Numbered from the stretch's first letter, positions 8,199 to 17,270 are shown. The stretch is DNA of 55,128 nt from JABWBD01 sp040768665 (GCA_040768665.1 JAXGMN010000068.1:1-55128), one strand, 5' to 3'. Notes: generated by a model from the sequence alone, not told the origin. A program made the numbers and translations.

Positions 8199-8282
8199 GT
8201 AGGCGGAATGAATTCCGCCCTACGAACTTGTCCGCCCTACGAACTTGTCCGCCCTACGAACTTGTCCGCCCTACGAACTTGT
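8199..8282. repeat. Palindrome plus four tandem 17-base repeats
   Basis: Immediately after the bioB stop, a palindrome (GTAGGCGGAATGAATTCCGCCCTAC, arms at 8199-8208 and 8213-8223) merges into four exact tandem copies of CCGCCCTACGAACTTGT from 8215 to 8282. The tandem unit is the right arm of the palindrome plus a short tail. There are no spacers, so it is not a CRISPR array. Confidence 0.9.
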
Positions 8283-8411
8283 TCGTGGACAGGTACTTAG
8301 CCGGCGAGCACGCAGGGCATGGACGGCGATGTCCAATGCTCTATAATCAGTGTTTTGCCGGGGAATCGGCATTGACGAAGGGAACGTGCGTCGGGCAAAA
8401 GGAGATCGATT

Positions 8412-9458
8412 GTGCCGGAGAAAGTGATCATCATCGGGAGCGGCCCCGCAGCCTGGACGGCCGCTATCTATGCCGCGCGGGCCGAACTCAAGCCGTTGGT
8501 CATCGAGGGAGCAATCACCGAGGACAACCGGTTGTCCGGGACCCTTCCTTTGGGCCAGTTAGCACTGACAACCGAGGTCGAAAACTTCCCGGGGTTCCCC
8601 GCCGGCGATCTGGAAGGCTATCTCGACAGTTCGATCGAAAAGAACCGACGGATGATGATGCCGCCGCACGGCAAGCACGGCGTCAGCGGGCCGGAGCTAA
8701 TGGAACTTATCCGGCAGCAGGCGGTGAACTTCGGAACCCGGATCGTTACGGAAGACGTCGTCGACGTCGACTTCGCCTCGCATCCGTTTCGGCTCCACGC
8801 CTCCGACGACAAGACCTACGAGGCCCTCGCCGTGATCGTGGCCACGGGCGCCCGGGCGAACTATCTGGGGCTGGAGTCGGAGGAGCGGTTCAAGAACCGC
8901 GGCGTCAGCGCGTGCGCGGTCTGCGACGGGGCGCTGCCGCGGTTTCGCAACAAACCGCTGGTTGTGGTCGGCGGCGGAGACTCGGCGGTGGAAGAAGCCG
9001 ATTACCTGACGAAGTTTGCCAGCGTCGTCTACATGGTCCACCGCCGCGAGCAACTGCGGGCTTCGAAGATCATGGCCACCCGTGCCATGAACAACCCCAA
9101 GATCGAAATCCTCTGGAATCGTGTTCTCGAAGAGGTGCTCGGCAACGACAAGGATGGCGTGACCGGCGTGCGGCTGAAGAGCACCGCCCATGAGCCGGAC
9201 CTCGAGCTGGAGGCCACCGGAGTGTTTCTGGCCATTGGCCACACGCCCAACACGGCGTTTCTCAAGAACAAGCTCGAGTTGAACGCCAAGAAGTACATTG
9301 TCTTGACCGCCGCGGCTCGGACCTACACGAGCGTCGAAGGGGTGTATGCCGCCGGCGACGTGGCCGACGATTACTACCGCCAGGCGATCACCGCGGCGGG
9401 CACCGGGTGCATGGCCGCGCTGGATGCCGAGCGATGGCTGGCGGCGAAGGGGCTGTAG
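8412..9458 (+). CDS. trxB: Thioredoxin reductase-like NAD(P)H flavoprotein
   Basis: TrxB reduces thioredoxin with NADPH through FAD and a redox dithiol. Visible are the N-terminal FAD motif IIIGSGPAAWTAA (G9), the active-site CAVC (Cys168, Cys171) followed by DG, the NADPH motif VVVGGGDSAVEEADYL, HRREQLRASKIM and the C-terminal FAD segment YAAGDVADDYYRQAITAAG. At 348 residues it is about 30 longer than typical: residues 64-90 (DLEGYLDSSIEKNRRMMMPP region) are inserted between PGFPAG and GPELMELIRQQA, which are normally nearly adjacent. The start is GTG at 8412 with AAAGGAG about 8 bases upstream. It stands alone on the plus strand, convergent with the MazG-like gene. The insertion near the active site makes a different disulfide partner possible. 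Confidence 0.87.
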   Translation: MPEKVIIIGSGPAAWTAAIYAARAELKPLVIEGAITEDNRLSGTLPLGQLALTTEVENFPGFPAGDLEGYLDSSIEKNRRMMMPPHGKHGVSGPELMELIRQQAVNFGTRIVTEDVVDVDFASHPFRLHASDDKTYEALAVIVATGARANYLGLESEERFKNRGVSACAVCDGALPRFRNKPLVVVGGGDSAVEEADYLTKFASVVYMVHRREQLRASKIMATRAMNNPKIEILWNRVLEEVLGNDKDGVTGVRLKSTAHEPDLELEATGVFLAIGHTPNTAFLKNKLELNAKKYIVLTAAARTYTSVEGVYAAGDVADDYYRQAITAAGTGCMAALDAERWLAAKGL

Positions 9459-9512
9459 GGTGCGGCGAACGGCCGGCTGGTCCGGCTGCCTTGGAGCAGA
9501 CGGGCTGGTAAG

Positions 9513-9599
9513 TGACAAAACGGGGACAAGCACCTCGCGACGACGCCTATCCTCCATGTCTTGCCGATACTCGGCTCGGAGCCGGTCCCCGTTTGGTCA
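9513..9599. repeat. Family A palindrome between convergent genes
   Basis: The arms TGACAAAACGGGGAC (9513-9527) and GTCCCCGTTTGGTCA (9585-9599) are complementary at 14 of 15 positions. The right arm contains the stop codon of the minus-strand pyrophosphohydrolase, and the left arm lies 55 bases after trxB. It is positioned as a bidirectional terminator-like hairpin, though it has no U-run. Confidence 0.75.
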
Positions 9600-9983
9600 G
9601 GGCCTCGGCTCAGTCGGCCGATTCGGATCGCCGGGACCGAAGAAGCCGCGGTACCGGTCGGCCGGATATTTCGCTGCGTTCTTGGCCATTTTCTGCCGAA
9701 CAATGGTGGTGATATCCAGTCCCAACTCGTTGGCCATCGCCAATGCGTAGCAGAGCACATCGGCCAGTTCTTCGCCCACGGCGGCTAATTTGTCGGGCTC
9801 GTCGGCGACGGCCCGCGACTGCTCTGCCGTAAGCCACTGGAAATGCTCCATCAACTCCGCGGCCTCAATGGCCAGCGACATCGCCAGATTCTTCGGTGTA
9901 TGAAACTGATGCCAGTCGCGCAGGGCGACGAACTCCTCGACTGCCTGGCGGAGTTGGGCGACAAGCGTCTGGGTGTCGGACAT
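9597..9983 (-). CDS. MazG-like nucleotide pyrophosphohydrolase (dCTP pyrophosphatase type)
   Basis: All-alpha NTP pyrophosphohydrolases of the MazG/RS21-C6 group hydrolyse non-canonical or excess (d)NTPs to the monophosphate plus pyrophosphate in the cytoplasm. The Mg-binding acidic motifs are present: E40-AAEL-MEHFQW (Glu40, Glu43) and EELADVLCYAL (Glu71/Glu72, Asp75). The start FVALRDWHQFHTPKNLAMSLAIEAAEL is typical of the short iMazG/DCTPP1 type. The protein is 128 residues, one domain. The start at 9983 is chosen from family length; the upstream open frame runs into a palindromic repeat. The last residues and the stop lie against a family A hairpin. The substrate is inferred from the family only. 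Confidence 0.88.
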   Translation of the reverse strand: MSDTQTLVAQLRQAVEEFVALRDWHQFHTPKNLAMSLAIEAAELMEHFQWLTAEQSRAVADEPDKLAAVGEELADVLCYALAMANELGLDITTIVRQKMAKNAAKYPADRYRGFFGPGDPNRPTEPRP

Positions 9984-10028
9984 GCGCGTGTTCCGAGAGT
10001 TGCGGGGCTGTATTTTCTTGTTGGCCTG

Positions 10029-10190
10029 CAGCGGCCACCCCTGTAAAGGTCGTTTAACCGCAGTGCCCAACGGCCCTCGCGTGGGGCGGAGCGCGGCGCG
10101 GCTATCGGTCACCGGCGCGCGGCCCGTTGGGCACTGCGGTTAAACGACGAATTCGCAACATTAGGACCTTTACAGGGGTGCCTGCAGCAG
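10029..10190. repeat. Nested palindrome, repeat family B (GTCGTTTAACCGC...)
   Basis: The inner arms GTCGTTTAACCGCAGTGCCC (from 10049) and GGGCACTGCGGTTAAACGAC (ending 10148) are perfect complements, extended by CAACGGCC / GGCCCGTTG. Outer arms CACCCCTGTAAAGGTC (10036-10051) and GACCTTTACAGGGGTG (10165-10180) are also perfect. The inner element is the same as 33412-33541 in the nar operon. Confidence 0.85.
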
Positions 10191-10198
10191 CTTGGCTG

Positions 10199-11149
10199 CT
10201 AGACGTCGTCGAATCCGGGCAGCACGCGTTGTACCGGCGGACAGGCACGGTGCTGGTATCGTCTACGGTAGTTTTCCGCCAGATGGATCATGATTTCCAG
10301 GACGAGCAGATCGGCGCGGTTCATGACGTGGCGCGTGCTGCGAGCTCCCAGACCATGGACCAACTCTTCGAGAACGCGGATATGGAGTTGCATCGTCTGT
10401 TCGGCAGTCATTCCGGCCACGGCCAACAGTTCGGCCAGGCGGCTGAGTTCGCAAGTGAGGTTTCCGGAGCCCATGATCACATAGGTTCGCAGCAGTTCGC
10501 GGTAGTGGTCGACAAGCTGCGAGGGGAGCCGGGCCAGCGAATGGGCTGACTGCGGCTTGGCGACGGCGGCAGGGCGGCCCTGATGACGGATTGCTTCCAG
10601 GTCGGTGATCAAAGCCCGCTGCTCAAGCAGCAGGCGTTCCGCCTCGTCGTGCTCCCGCTGTAATCGCTGCTGGTCCGCCTGCTTGAGGCGGCGATTCTCG
10701 CGAAGGAGTTGGTGGCGTTCGATCGCGCGTGCGACGATCCAAACCAGGTTTCGCGTGGTGGTTGTGTTGGCGCAGACATAGCCATCGGCGCCCGCTTCGT
10801 AGCAGAGGGCCGCCATTTCCTGCTCGCTCTGCATCCCCATGACGACGATCGGTTCGTCGGCTCCGCTGGCGCGGTAGCCTTCAACCAGTTCCAAGGCGTC
10901 GAGTTCCACGGGATCGTGACTGACCAACACCGCATCGAACGCCTCCTCGCGGAGCCGAGCGAGTCCCGCGACACTTCCGGTGACCTCCTGCATGTGGATT
11001 TCCGCAGCACTTTCGCCGACGAAGGCCTCGGCCAGCCATCCGCCGGTCCGGTGGCGATTGGCAATGAACATTACCCGCATCAACGCCGCACCACCGCCGC
11101 GGGGTGAGGCAGATGCAGCTTTCCGCGACCGTTTGAGCGCTACATCCAT
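10199..11149 (-). CDS. Degenerate receiver-domain protein with coiled coil and uncharacterised C-terminal domain
   Basis: The N-terminal part (about 24-145) has the receiver fold pattern, but the phospho-acceptor position is Ser77 (FDAVLVSHDP where receivers have Asp), so it is probably a pseudo-receiver. Next comes a charged coiled coil (about 145-190, RENRRLKQADQQRLQREHDE). The C-terminal domain (about 203-298) contains DHYRELLRTYVIMGSGNL, ELVHGLGARSTRHVMNRAD and LEIMIHLAENYRRRY; I recognise no family for it. It is divergent from the hybrid histidine kinase across a 454-base gap, so a shared signalling role is likely but inferred. The start at 11149 is the first ATG (AGG upstream); Met24 at 11080, where homology begins, is the alternative. 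There is no DNA-binding motif or signal peptide. Confidence 0.72.
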   Translation of the reverse strand: MDVALKRSRKAASASPRGGGAALMRVMFIANRHRTGGWLAEAFVGESAAEIHMQEVTGSVAGLARLREEAFDAVLVSHDPVELDALELVEGYRASGADEPIVVMGMQSEQEMAALCYEAGADGYVCANTTTTRNLVWIVARAIERHQLLRENRRLKQADQQRLQREHDEAERLLLEQRALITDLEAIRHQGRPAAVAKPQSAHSLARLPSQLVDHYRELLRTYVIMGSGNLTCELSRLAELLAVAGMTAEQTMQLHIRVLEELVHGLGARSTRHVMNRADLLVLEIMIHLAENYRRRYQHRACPPVQRVLPGFDDV

Positions 11150-11603
11150 CGAGGCAACCTATGTGGGGTGGGAAGAGCCGGGGATTGGACGCGGTACTCT
11201 AGCGAAGCACTGCCGCGAGGTCAACAGAAAGTCCCGATAGGTCGCAACTCCAAACCGAAAACTGGTTGAATGCCCCGCCGGAGACGGCAATCGCCGTTTT
11301 CTTGGCCATCCATTGCCCATGCTGGCTGAAGTTCGCCCATGCTGCTGCGCGTCGGCACGGCTGAGGATTGCGAGACTGTCGGAAAGCCGCAACTGATTCT
11401 AAAATAAGTGCTTGCGGCGTCGATGCCGTTGGCTGCCGTAAGGGATTCCGGTATTGGCACACGAAGTGCTCAGGTGTTCGGTTTACTGTCAGTTTCCGCC
11501 CAGCCACTTGTAAGGATCCCTTATCGGCAAGACTTCCCGCTCGAAGCACGCTGGTTCGATCCTCTGACCGTTCGTTCCGTGGTACCTTTGTGTCCGAGGC
11601 CTC
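11150..11603. other. Divergent intergenic region; no gene recognised
   Basis: 454 bases between two divergent signalling genes. A local AT-rich patch near 11397-11408 (TTCTAAAATAAG) is the most promoter-like stretch, but no clear -35/-10 pair is seen. A T-loop-like GGTTCGATCC at 11553-11562 has no matching stem, so it is not a tRNA. Confidence 0.5.
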
Positions 11604-14531
11604 ATGGAGCTGAGAATCGCCAAGTTCGGGATCGATCGCGAGCGAGACGTTTCGCTGACGGCGCAGCGTGCACGTCTACTGGCCTCTCTTGCCGGGCTTC
11701 CTTCTCAGCGTCGAACGGCATTCGGCCGGGCACTTTCGGAGATCGCTCGCAATGCGGTCGCGCACGCGGGCGGCGGCATTGTGGAGTTCCGGGTCCGGGC
11801 GGATGGCGACCGGCAGTGGCTGGACGTGATTGTCCGCGACCGGGGGCCGGGTATTCCGGACATGGAGCACGTCGTGGCGGAACTGCACTCGGCTACGGGC
11901 AGGGAGAAGCCCGCCACCGGGCTTCGGCGAGCCCAGGGATGGGTCGACCGCCTGACGCTCGACTCCCAGCCGGAGGGCGGGACCGTCGCCCGCATTTCGC
12001 AAGCCCTTCCGCCGGGTTGCCCGCCGTTGACCGAGGGCGTGGCCGCCGACTGGGCAGCGGTGCTGGCGAACAAATCACCCCGCTCTGCACTGGTGAGCAG
12101 TCAACGGCGGATTCTCGAGCTGGATACCGAGTTGTCCGTCGCCCGGCGCCATGGGGCCGATCTGCAGCGCGAGGTGGAAGACCTCAAGTCGCTGAACGAC
12201 ACGCTGTCGCTGTTGGCGCTGGTCGCCAGCAAGACGGACAACGCCGTGCTGATCCTCGACCAGCTCGGCAACGTGGAATGGGTCAACGACGCATTCGTGC
12301 GGATCACCGGCTATGAGCTGCGCGAGGTCGTCGGCAAGCCGCCCGCCGAGTTTCTTCATGGGCCGAAGACGGACGAGGAGTCGCTCCAGGAAATCGAGGA
12401 CGCGCTGAAGAGCCAGCACAGTCTCAACCAGGAGATCCTCCAGTACCGCAAGGACGGCCGGACGTACTGGGCGTCGGCGAGTCTTACGCCGGTGTTGGAC
12501 GACGCCGGCTTGCTGACTCGCTGGATTGCGATTTTCAGCGACGCGACGCGGCGGCGGCAGGCGCAGGAGGCTCTCGAGGCGGCCAAGGAGGCCGCGGAAG
12601 CGGCCAGCCGGGCGAAAAGCGAGTTTCTGGCCAACATGAGCCATGAGATCCGCACGCCGATGAACGCCATCATCGGCATGACCGAGCTGGCCCTGGGTAC
12701 GGAATTGACCGCGGAGCAGCAAGAATACCTGCAGACGGTGAAGCAATCGTCGGACGCCCTGCTACGTCTGCTGAACGACGTGCTCGATTTATCGAAGATC
12801 GAGGCCGGAAAGCTTCAGATCGAATGGGTGCCGTTTCGGCTGCACGATCTTCTGCGCGAGACGATGAAGGCGCTGTCGGTGCGGGCCGCGAAGAAGGGGC
12901 TCGAGACTGCCTGGCATGTCCCATCGGACGTGCCCGAGCAGCTCGTTGGAGATCCCATCCGTCTGAGGCAGATCCTTTTCAACCTGGCGGGCAACGCGAT
13001 CAAGTTCACCAAGAAGGGCGAGGTGGTGGTGACCGTCGAGCCGCAGTGGCAGACGGAGACGGAAGTGGCGCTTCATTTCGCCGTGGCCGATACCGGGATC
13101 GGGATTCCGGCCGACCGGCTGCAGCAGATCTTCGAGGCGTTTACGCAGGTCGACAGTTCGACCACGCGGCGCTTTGGAGGCACCGGTCTGGGGCTGACCA
13201 TCTCGTCGCAACTGATCGAGCTGATGGGCGGTCGGATTTGGGTGCAGAGCAAGGTTGGCAAGGGGAGCACGTTTCACTTCTCGCTTCGCTTCGGCCTGCC
13301 CGAGACGCCGGAACCGCCGGACGAGGCGCCTGGTCGGGGGCAACTGGCCGGCCGAGCGGTTCTTGTGGTGGACGACAACGCCACCAATCGCCGGATTCTG
13401 AAGGAATGTCTTCAGAACTGGGGAATGGAGCCGACGGCGGTGCTCAACGGCCGAGCCGCGCTGGCGGAACTGCATCGAGCGGCCGACGAAGGTCATCCTT
13501 TCTCGCTTGTCCTGCTCGACGCGGCCATGCCGAAGATGGACGGCTTCGAGCTGGCGAGCCAGATCCGATCCGTCGGCAAGACGCCGGTGCCGACGGTGAT
13601 GATGCTTTCCTCCTCGGACCGGGCGGGCGAGATTGCCCGCTGCAAGGAACTGGGGCTGGCAGCGCACTTGATCAAGCCGATCGCGGCGTCGGACCTGCGG
13701 GGCGCCATCGAGCGAGCAATGGGGCAGCAGGGCCCCGTGCAGGCGCCGGCGCGTGTTGCCGAAGTCTCCGGGCCGCCACGCACTCTTAGGGTCCTCGTCG
13801 CTGACGATAATGCGGCCAACCGGGTGCTCGCCGCGAGGATTCTGCAGAAGCGAGGCCACCACGTGGTGTCGGTACCCGGCGGCCGGGAGGCCCTGGAGGC
13901 GATCGGGCGGGAACCGATCGATGTGGCATTGCTGGACGTTCAGATGCCGAAGATGGACGGTTTTGCCACCACGGCAGCCATCCGCCAGAAGGAGAAGGAG
14001 ACGGGCGGGCACCTGCCGATCATCGCGATGACGGCGTACGCGATGAGCGGCGACCGCCAGCGATGCCTGGAAGCGGGGATGGACTCCTACATCGCGAAGC
14101 CGCTGCACGCGCGCGAGCTGCAGAAGCTGGTGGAAGAGATCGGGGAGTTGCTTGCCGCACCTGTCGGTGCCGCCACAAGCCCGCCCTCTTCGCCTCAGTT
14201 CGATTTCGGTCCGGCTCTTGCACGGCTGGAAGGCGACGTCGAACTACTGCGCGAACAGATGCGGTTCTTCCTGCAGGACGCGCCGGGGCTGTCGGCCGAC
14301 CTGGGTGGGGCAATTGCGCGACTGGACGGCAAGGCCCTGCAGCTTGCCGCTCATCGGCTCAAAGGGCTTGTGGGCAACTTCGACGCTCAGGAGGCCATCC
14401 AGTCGGCCCAGCGTCTGGAGGCGATGGGTCAAAGCGAGGATTTCTCCGAGGCGGGCGGAGTTTTCCAGGAACTCGAAATGCAACTGGCTCGTCTGGGCCG
14501 CAGTCTGGAAGGGTTCTTGGCGACGGGCTGA
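11604..14531 (+). CDS. Hybrid sensor histidine kinase: extra N-terminal ATPase domain, PAS, HisKA, HATPase, two receivers, HPt
   Basis: This 975-residue soluble phosphorelay protein has no membrane helices. Residues 1-135 form an anti-sigma/RsbT-like ATPase domain (EIARNAVAHAGGG around Asn50; RDRGPGIP around 79-85). A coiled coil (165-200) follows, then PAS (205-315), HisKA with His347 in ANMSHEIRTPMN and a HATPase (445-563, NAIKFT, DTGIGIP, GGTGLGL). Then come REC1 (585-705, Asp639 in LVLLDAAMPKMDG), REC2 (728-850, Asp778 in VALLDVQMPKMDG) and an HPt domain (868-970) with His917 in AAHRLKGLVGNF. All phosphorelay residues are present, so an intramolecular His-Asp-His relay is expected. The output regulator is unknown; the divergent pseudo-receiver protein is a candidate partner. 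ATG 11604 follows a weak CGAGG. Confidence 0.9.
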   Translation: MELRIAKFGIDRERDVSLTAQRARLLASLAGLPSQRRTAFGRALSEIARNAVAHAGGGIVEFRVRADGDRQWLDVIVRDRGPGIPDMEHVVAELHSATGREKPATGLRRAQGWVDRLTLDSQPEGGTVARISQALPPGCPPLTEGVAADWAAVLANKSPRSALVSSQRRILELDTELSVARRHGADLQREVEDLKSLNDTLSLLALVASKTDNAVLILDQLGNVEWVNDAFVRITGYELREVVGKPPAEFLHGPKTDEESLQEIEDALKSQHSLNQEILQYRKDGRTYWASASLTPVLDDAGLLTRWIAIFSDATRRRQAQEALEAAKEAAEAASRAKSEFLANMSHEIRTPMNAIIGMTELALGTELTAEQQEYLQTVKQSSDALLRLLNDVLDLSKIEAGKLQIEWVPFRLHDLLRETMKALSVRAAKKGLETAWHVPSDVPEQLVGDPIRLRQILFNLAGNAIKFTKKGEVVVTVEPQWQTETEVALHFAVADTGIGIPADRLQQIFEAFTQVDSSTTRRFGGTGLGLTISSQLIELMGGRIWVQSKVGKGSTFHFSLRFGLPETPEPPDEAPGRGQLAGRAVLVVDDNATNRRILKECLQNWGMEPTAVLNGRAALAELHRAADEGHPFSLVLLDAAMPKMDGFELASQIRSVGKTPVPTVMMLSSSDRAGEIARCKELGLAAHLIKPIAASDLRGAIERAMGQQGPVQAPARVAEVSGPPRTLRVLVADDNAANRVLAARILQKRGHHVVSVPGGREALEAIGREPIDVALLDVQMPKMDGFATTAAIRQKEKETGGHLPIIAMTAYAMSGDRQRCLEAGMDSYIAKPLHARELQKLVEEIGELLAAPVGAATSPPSSPQFDFGPALARLEGDVELLREQMRFFLQDAPGLSADLGGAIARLDGKALQLAAHRLKGLVGNFDAQEAIQSAQRLEAMGQSEDFSEAGGVFQELEMQLARLGRSLEGFLATG

Positions 14532-14845
14532 GACGCGGCGAGCACGCCGATCCCATCGAACCGCTCCCCAAGACCTCCGTGAGCACGATTCTGCCGCGAC
14601 CGACACCGCACCGGAACAGCACGGTGGAAAGGGTATTGAAGATCCACGTGTGAGGCTTTCGATTTCACTATAGCGACATCAGGCTGAAGCTCGACTCGAT
14701 CGCAGTCGACTAAGCAACGGTCAATCAATAATTGTTGCCTATAGCGGACGAGTTTGCCGGCTGCCCGTCGCACCGACTACAATCCAGATCGTTTTCGCCT
14801 TCGAGGCCCCAAGAGGACAGATCGCCTCATCCTGGAGAGACTCCC
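14532..14845. other. Intergenic region; nothing recognised
   Basis: About 314 bases between the hybrid kinase and the secreted TIM-barrel gene. It contains no supported open frame, no RNA gene and none of the palindromes common elsewhere in the window. Confidence 0.5.
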
Positions 14846-17182
14846 ATGCGGACGTTGGAAATTGTCCTGGCTACCGCAGTCACGGCAATTTCGCTGGCTG
14901 CGGCGCCCCCGGAGAAATCGTCGGGCCACCTTCTGGACACACAAATTCTCGCCGAACGGTTCGAACTGCCCAAGAGCCAGCGCCGTGAGTTGATGCTGGA
15001 CATGCCGAAACCGCAGCGGGGCCGCGAGCCCTATCTCTTCTTCCGGGCCGCAGCAAAGTCCTCCAAGCCGGGCGGCTACTGCAACCAGTCGATCCAGATC
15101 CTCGTTGGCGGCGAGCCGATCGACTCGCAGCGGCTGAGCAACCGCCCGCCCAAGGCCACCATGATGAACGGCCATGTCCTCAGCGTCGCCCAGGGCAATG
15201 GCACCCTGCTGATTCCCTGGGCGCCCGACTTCACGTCGACCGACAACGACCCGGTCTACGGCCTGGTGGGCGGCGTGAAGGCCGCCGAGTTCGAACTCTA
15301 CCTCGGCGGGCTGCTCAACGAAGGAAAGAACACCCTCGCGCTGGTCAACACCAACGTCGCCAATCTCGGATATACGGTCCTCTTCGATAACGTCGAACTG
15401 CGTATTCGCGACAATCCGCCGACCTCGGAACTGTTTGCACCCGCGCCGGCGGGCGATCTGCCCGTCATCGTCCCCAAGACTTCGTTCCCGAAGCCCTACC
15501 GCGACCTCCGGAACGAAACCGGCAAGATCTCGGTCACAGTAAGCGGCCGCACCTACCGGGTCGAAAGCCGTTTCTCCACTCCCGACGCCCAATGGGCGAC
15601 CGCCGGCAATCCGCACTTTCAGCATCGCCGCGACGTGACCGAACACGACGAGTGGATCGAGGTCCGCGACACATTCGTCAACCAGACGGGCGAAAACCTC
15701 CCGATCATCCAGGAGCACCGCGTCGCTCTCGGTGATGCCGCAACCGGCGTATGGCTTGCCGGCTCCAGCATGCCGACGAAATCCGGATCGCATGCCGGCG
15801 GCGACAACCCCAGCGCGTTCGCCGCCACGGCCGACGGCAGCATCGGTCTGGTGGCCCTGAACGACGAGTTCCGCGTCCATACTGTCGTCACGGCCGAGCG
15901 GGGATCGATCACCCTGGCCGACCGCTCGTTCGTGCTCGCACCGGGTGCTACGTACACGGCCGAGTGGGCCATTGTGCCGGCCGCCGAGCCCGATTTCTAT
16001 ACGTTCATCAATGCCGCCCGCCGCATGCTCGACGTGAACTTCACGCTCGACGTATGCTTCGCATTCATGTTCCATGAGCCCCCGGTCTACGAGTGGTCGG
16101 ATGCGAAATTCAAGAAGTTCATCGATAACAAGTCGGCCAACTTCGTGGTGAAGTCGAACTACGGTGTGCGGACCAAGGAAGGCCATCCCGCGCGGTCGAC
16201 CGACTGGATCGCCGGGCCGCACACCATCTATCGCGATTTCCACGACCGCGTCCGCCGGCTCTACCCCGACCGCTCGGTCAAGACGGGCATCTACTACCAC
16301 TGCTTCCTCGACACCCACCAGCCCAACAGGGACCGTTTTGCCGCCGATCGGGCGCTCGACTCCGCCGGCAACCATATCTCCTATGGCAGCCACACCTACA
16401 TGCACGTCTACGTCCCGACGCTCGAGCCGGGCCATTGGGGCGAAGAGATCGCCAAAGTGGTCGATGTGATTCTCGACTCGATCGGAGTCGACGGTGTCTT
16501 CTGGGACGAATTCTCCCATTCGGCCGCTCCCTGGGTCTACAGCCATTTCGACGGCTGTTCGGCCGATATCGACCCCAAAACGCACCGCATCCGGCGATTG
16601 AAGGGCTCGATGTCGCTCCTGAGCCGCGACTTTCGTCTCAAGATGGTCCGGAAGATCCAGGACCGCGGCGCGGTTCTCATCGTCAACGGGGCGCCCTCGA
16701 CGCGAACCCTCGCAAATCGCAAGATGCCCGCGTTCACCGAGACCGGATCGATCAGCCACTGCCGCAAGATGCTCCTCTACTCGCCGATGGCCCTGGGCGA
16801 CCACCTCACCGAACGCTCCCAGCGCGACGCCTACCGCGTCATGCTCGCCGCGCTCGACTACGGCTGTCTCTATGCGTGGTACGGCTCGAACGTCTATCCG
16901 GACTATCCGACGCTCACCGAGCACATGTATCCCACCACGCCGATCGAGATCCACCCCGGATACGTCATCGGCCGCGAGCGGATCATCACCAACCGCAGCG
17001 GCTTGTTCGGCTGGGACGATACCGGCGACTTCACCGCCTACGTATACGACCGCGAGGGCCGGGCAACCGACGAGTACCCGGTCAAGAAGGTCGATCGCGA
17101 CGGGAAAACCTATGCCGAGGTCCGCATTCCGGGCGGGTACTCGGCTGCAGTTGTACGGGCCGGCAAGGTGTTCAATCCTTGA
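14846..17182 (+). CDS. Secreted glycoside-hydrolase-like TIM-barrel protein, family unassigned
   Basis: The 778-residue protein starts with a Sec signal peptide (MRTLEIVLATAVTAISLAAA, cleavage near residue 20). The first half (about 30-390) looks beta-rich, like the non-catalytic part of a large exo-enzyme. The second half resembles a (beta/alpha)8 barrel: TGIYYHCFLDTHQ, HTYMHVYVP, then GVDGVFWDEFSH at about 547-558, where Asp554/Glu555 end a strand as catalytic acids do in alpha-galactosidase-like barrels, followed by ILIVNGAPST and PAFTETGSI. ATG 14846 has CTGGAGAG about 8 bases upstream. It is a single gene without obvious operon partners. The substrate is unknown; a glycoside hydrolase or catalytically altered relative is my reading, with moderate confidence. 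Confidence 0.6.
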   Translation: MRTLEIVLATAVTAISLAAAPPEKSSGHLLDTQILAERFELPKSQRRELMLDMPKPQRGREPYLFFRAAAKSSKPGGYCNQSIQILVGGEPIDSQRLSNRPPKATMMNGHVLSVAQGNGTLLIPWAPDFTSTDNDPVYGLVGGVKAAEFELYLGGLLNEGKNTLALVNTNVANLGYTVLFDNVELRIRDNPPTSELFAPAPAGDLPVIVPKTSFPKPYRDLRNETGKISVTVSGRTYRVESRFSTPDAQWATAGNPHFQHRRDVTEHDEWIEVRDTFVNQTGENLPIIQEHRVALGDAATGVWLAGSSMPTKSGSHAGGDNPSAFAATADGSIGLVALNDEFRVHTVVTAERGSITLADRSFVLAPGATYTAEWAIVPAAEPDFYTFINAARRMLDVNFTLDVCFAFMFHEPPVYEWSDAKFKKFIDNKSANFVVKSNYGVRTKEGHPARSTDWIAGPHTIYRDFHDRVRRLYPDRSVKTGIYYHCFLDTHQPNRDRFAADRALDSAGNHISYGSHTYMHVYVPTLEPGHWGEEIAKVVDVILDSIGVDGVFWDEFSHSAAPWVYSHFDGCSADIDPKTHRIRRLKGSMSLLSRDFRLKMVRKIQDRGAVLIVNGAPSTRTLANRKMPAFTETGSISHCRKMLLYSPMALGDHLTERSQRDAYRVMLAALDYGCLYAWYGSNVYPDYPTLTEHMYPTTPIEIHPGYVIGRERIITNRSGLFGWDDTGDFTAYVYDREGRATDEYPVKKVDRDGKTYAEVRIPGGYSAAVVRAGKVFNP

Positions 17183-17270
17183 TTCCAAATGGGCTGAATC
17201 GCGAGAACATCAAAGCCGCCTGCTCACCACCCGGTGGTCGGGCATCTTTTGAAAATCGTCCATCAAGTGG

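Noticed and set aside
8215..8282. Possible CRISPR array
   Set aside because: The four 17-base units are contiguous without spacers and there are no cas genes nearby.
11552..11562. tRNA-like T-loop GGTTCGATCC
   Set aside because: The flanking bases do not form a T stem and there is no acceptor stem, D arm or anticodon arm around it.
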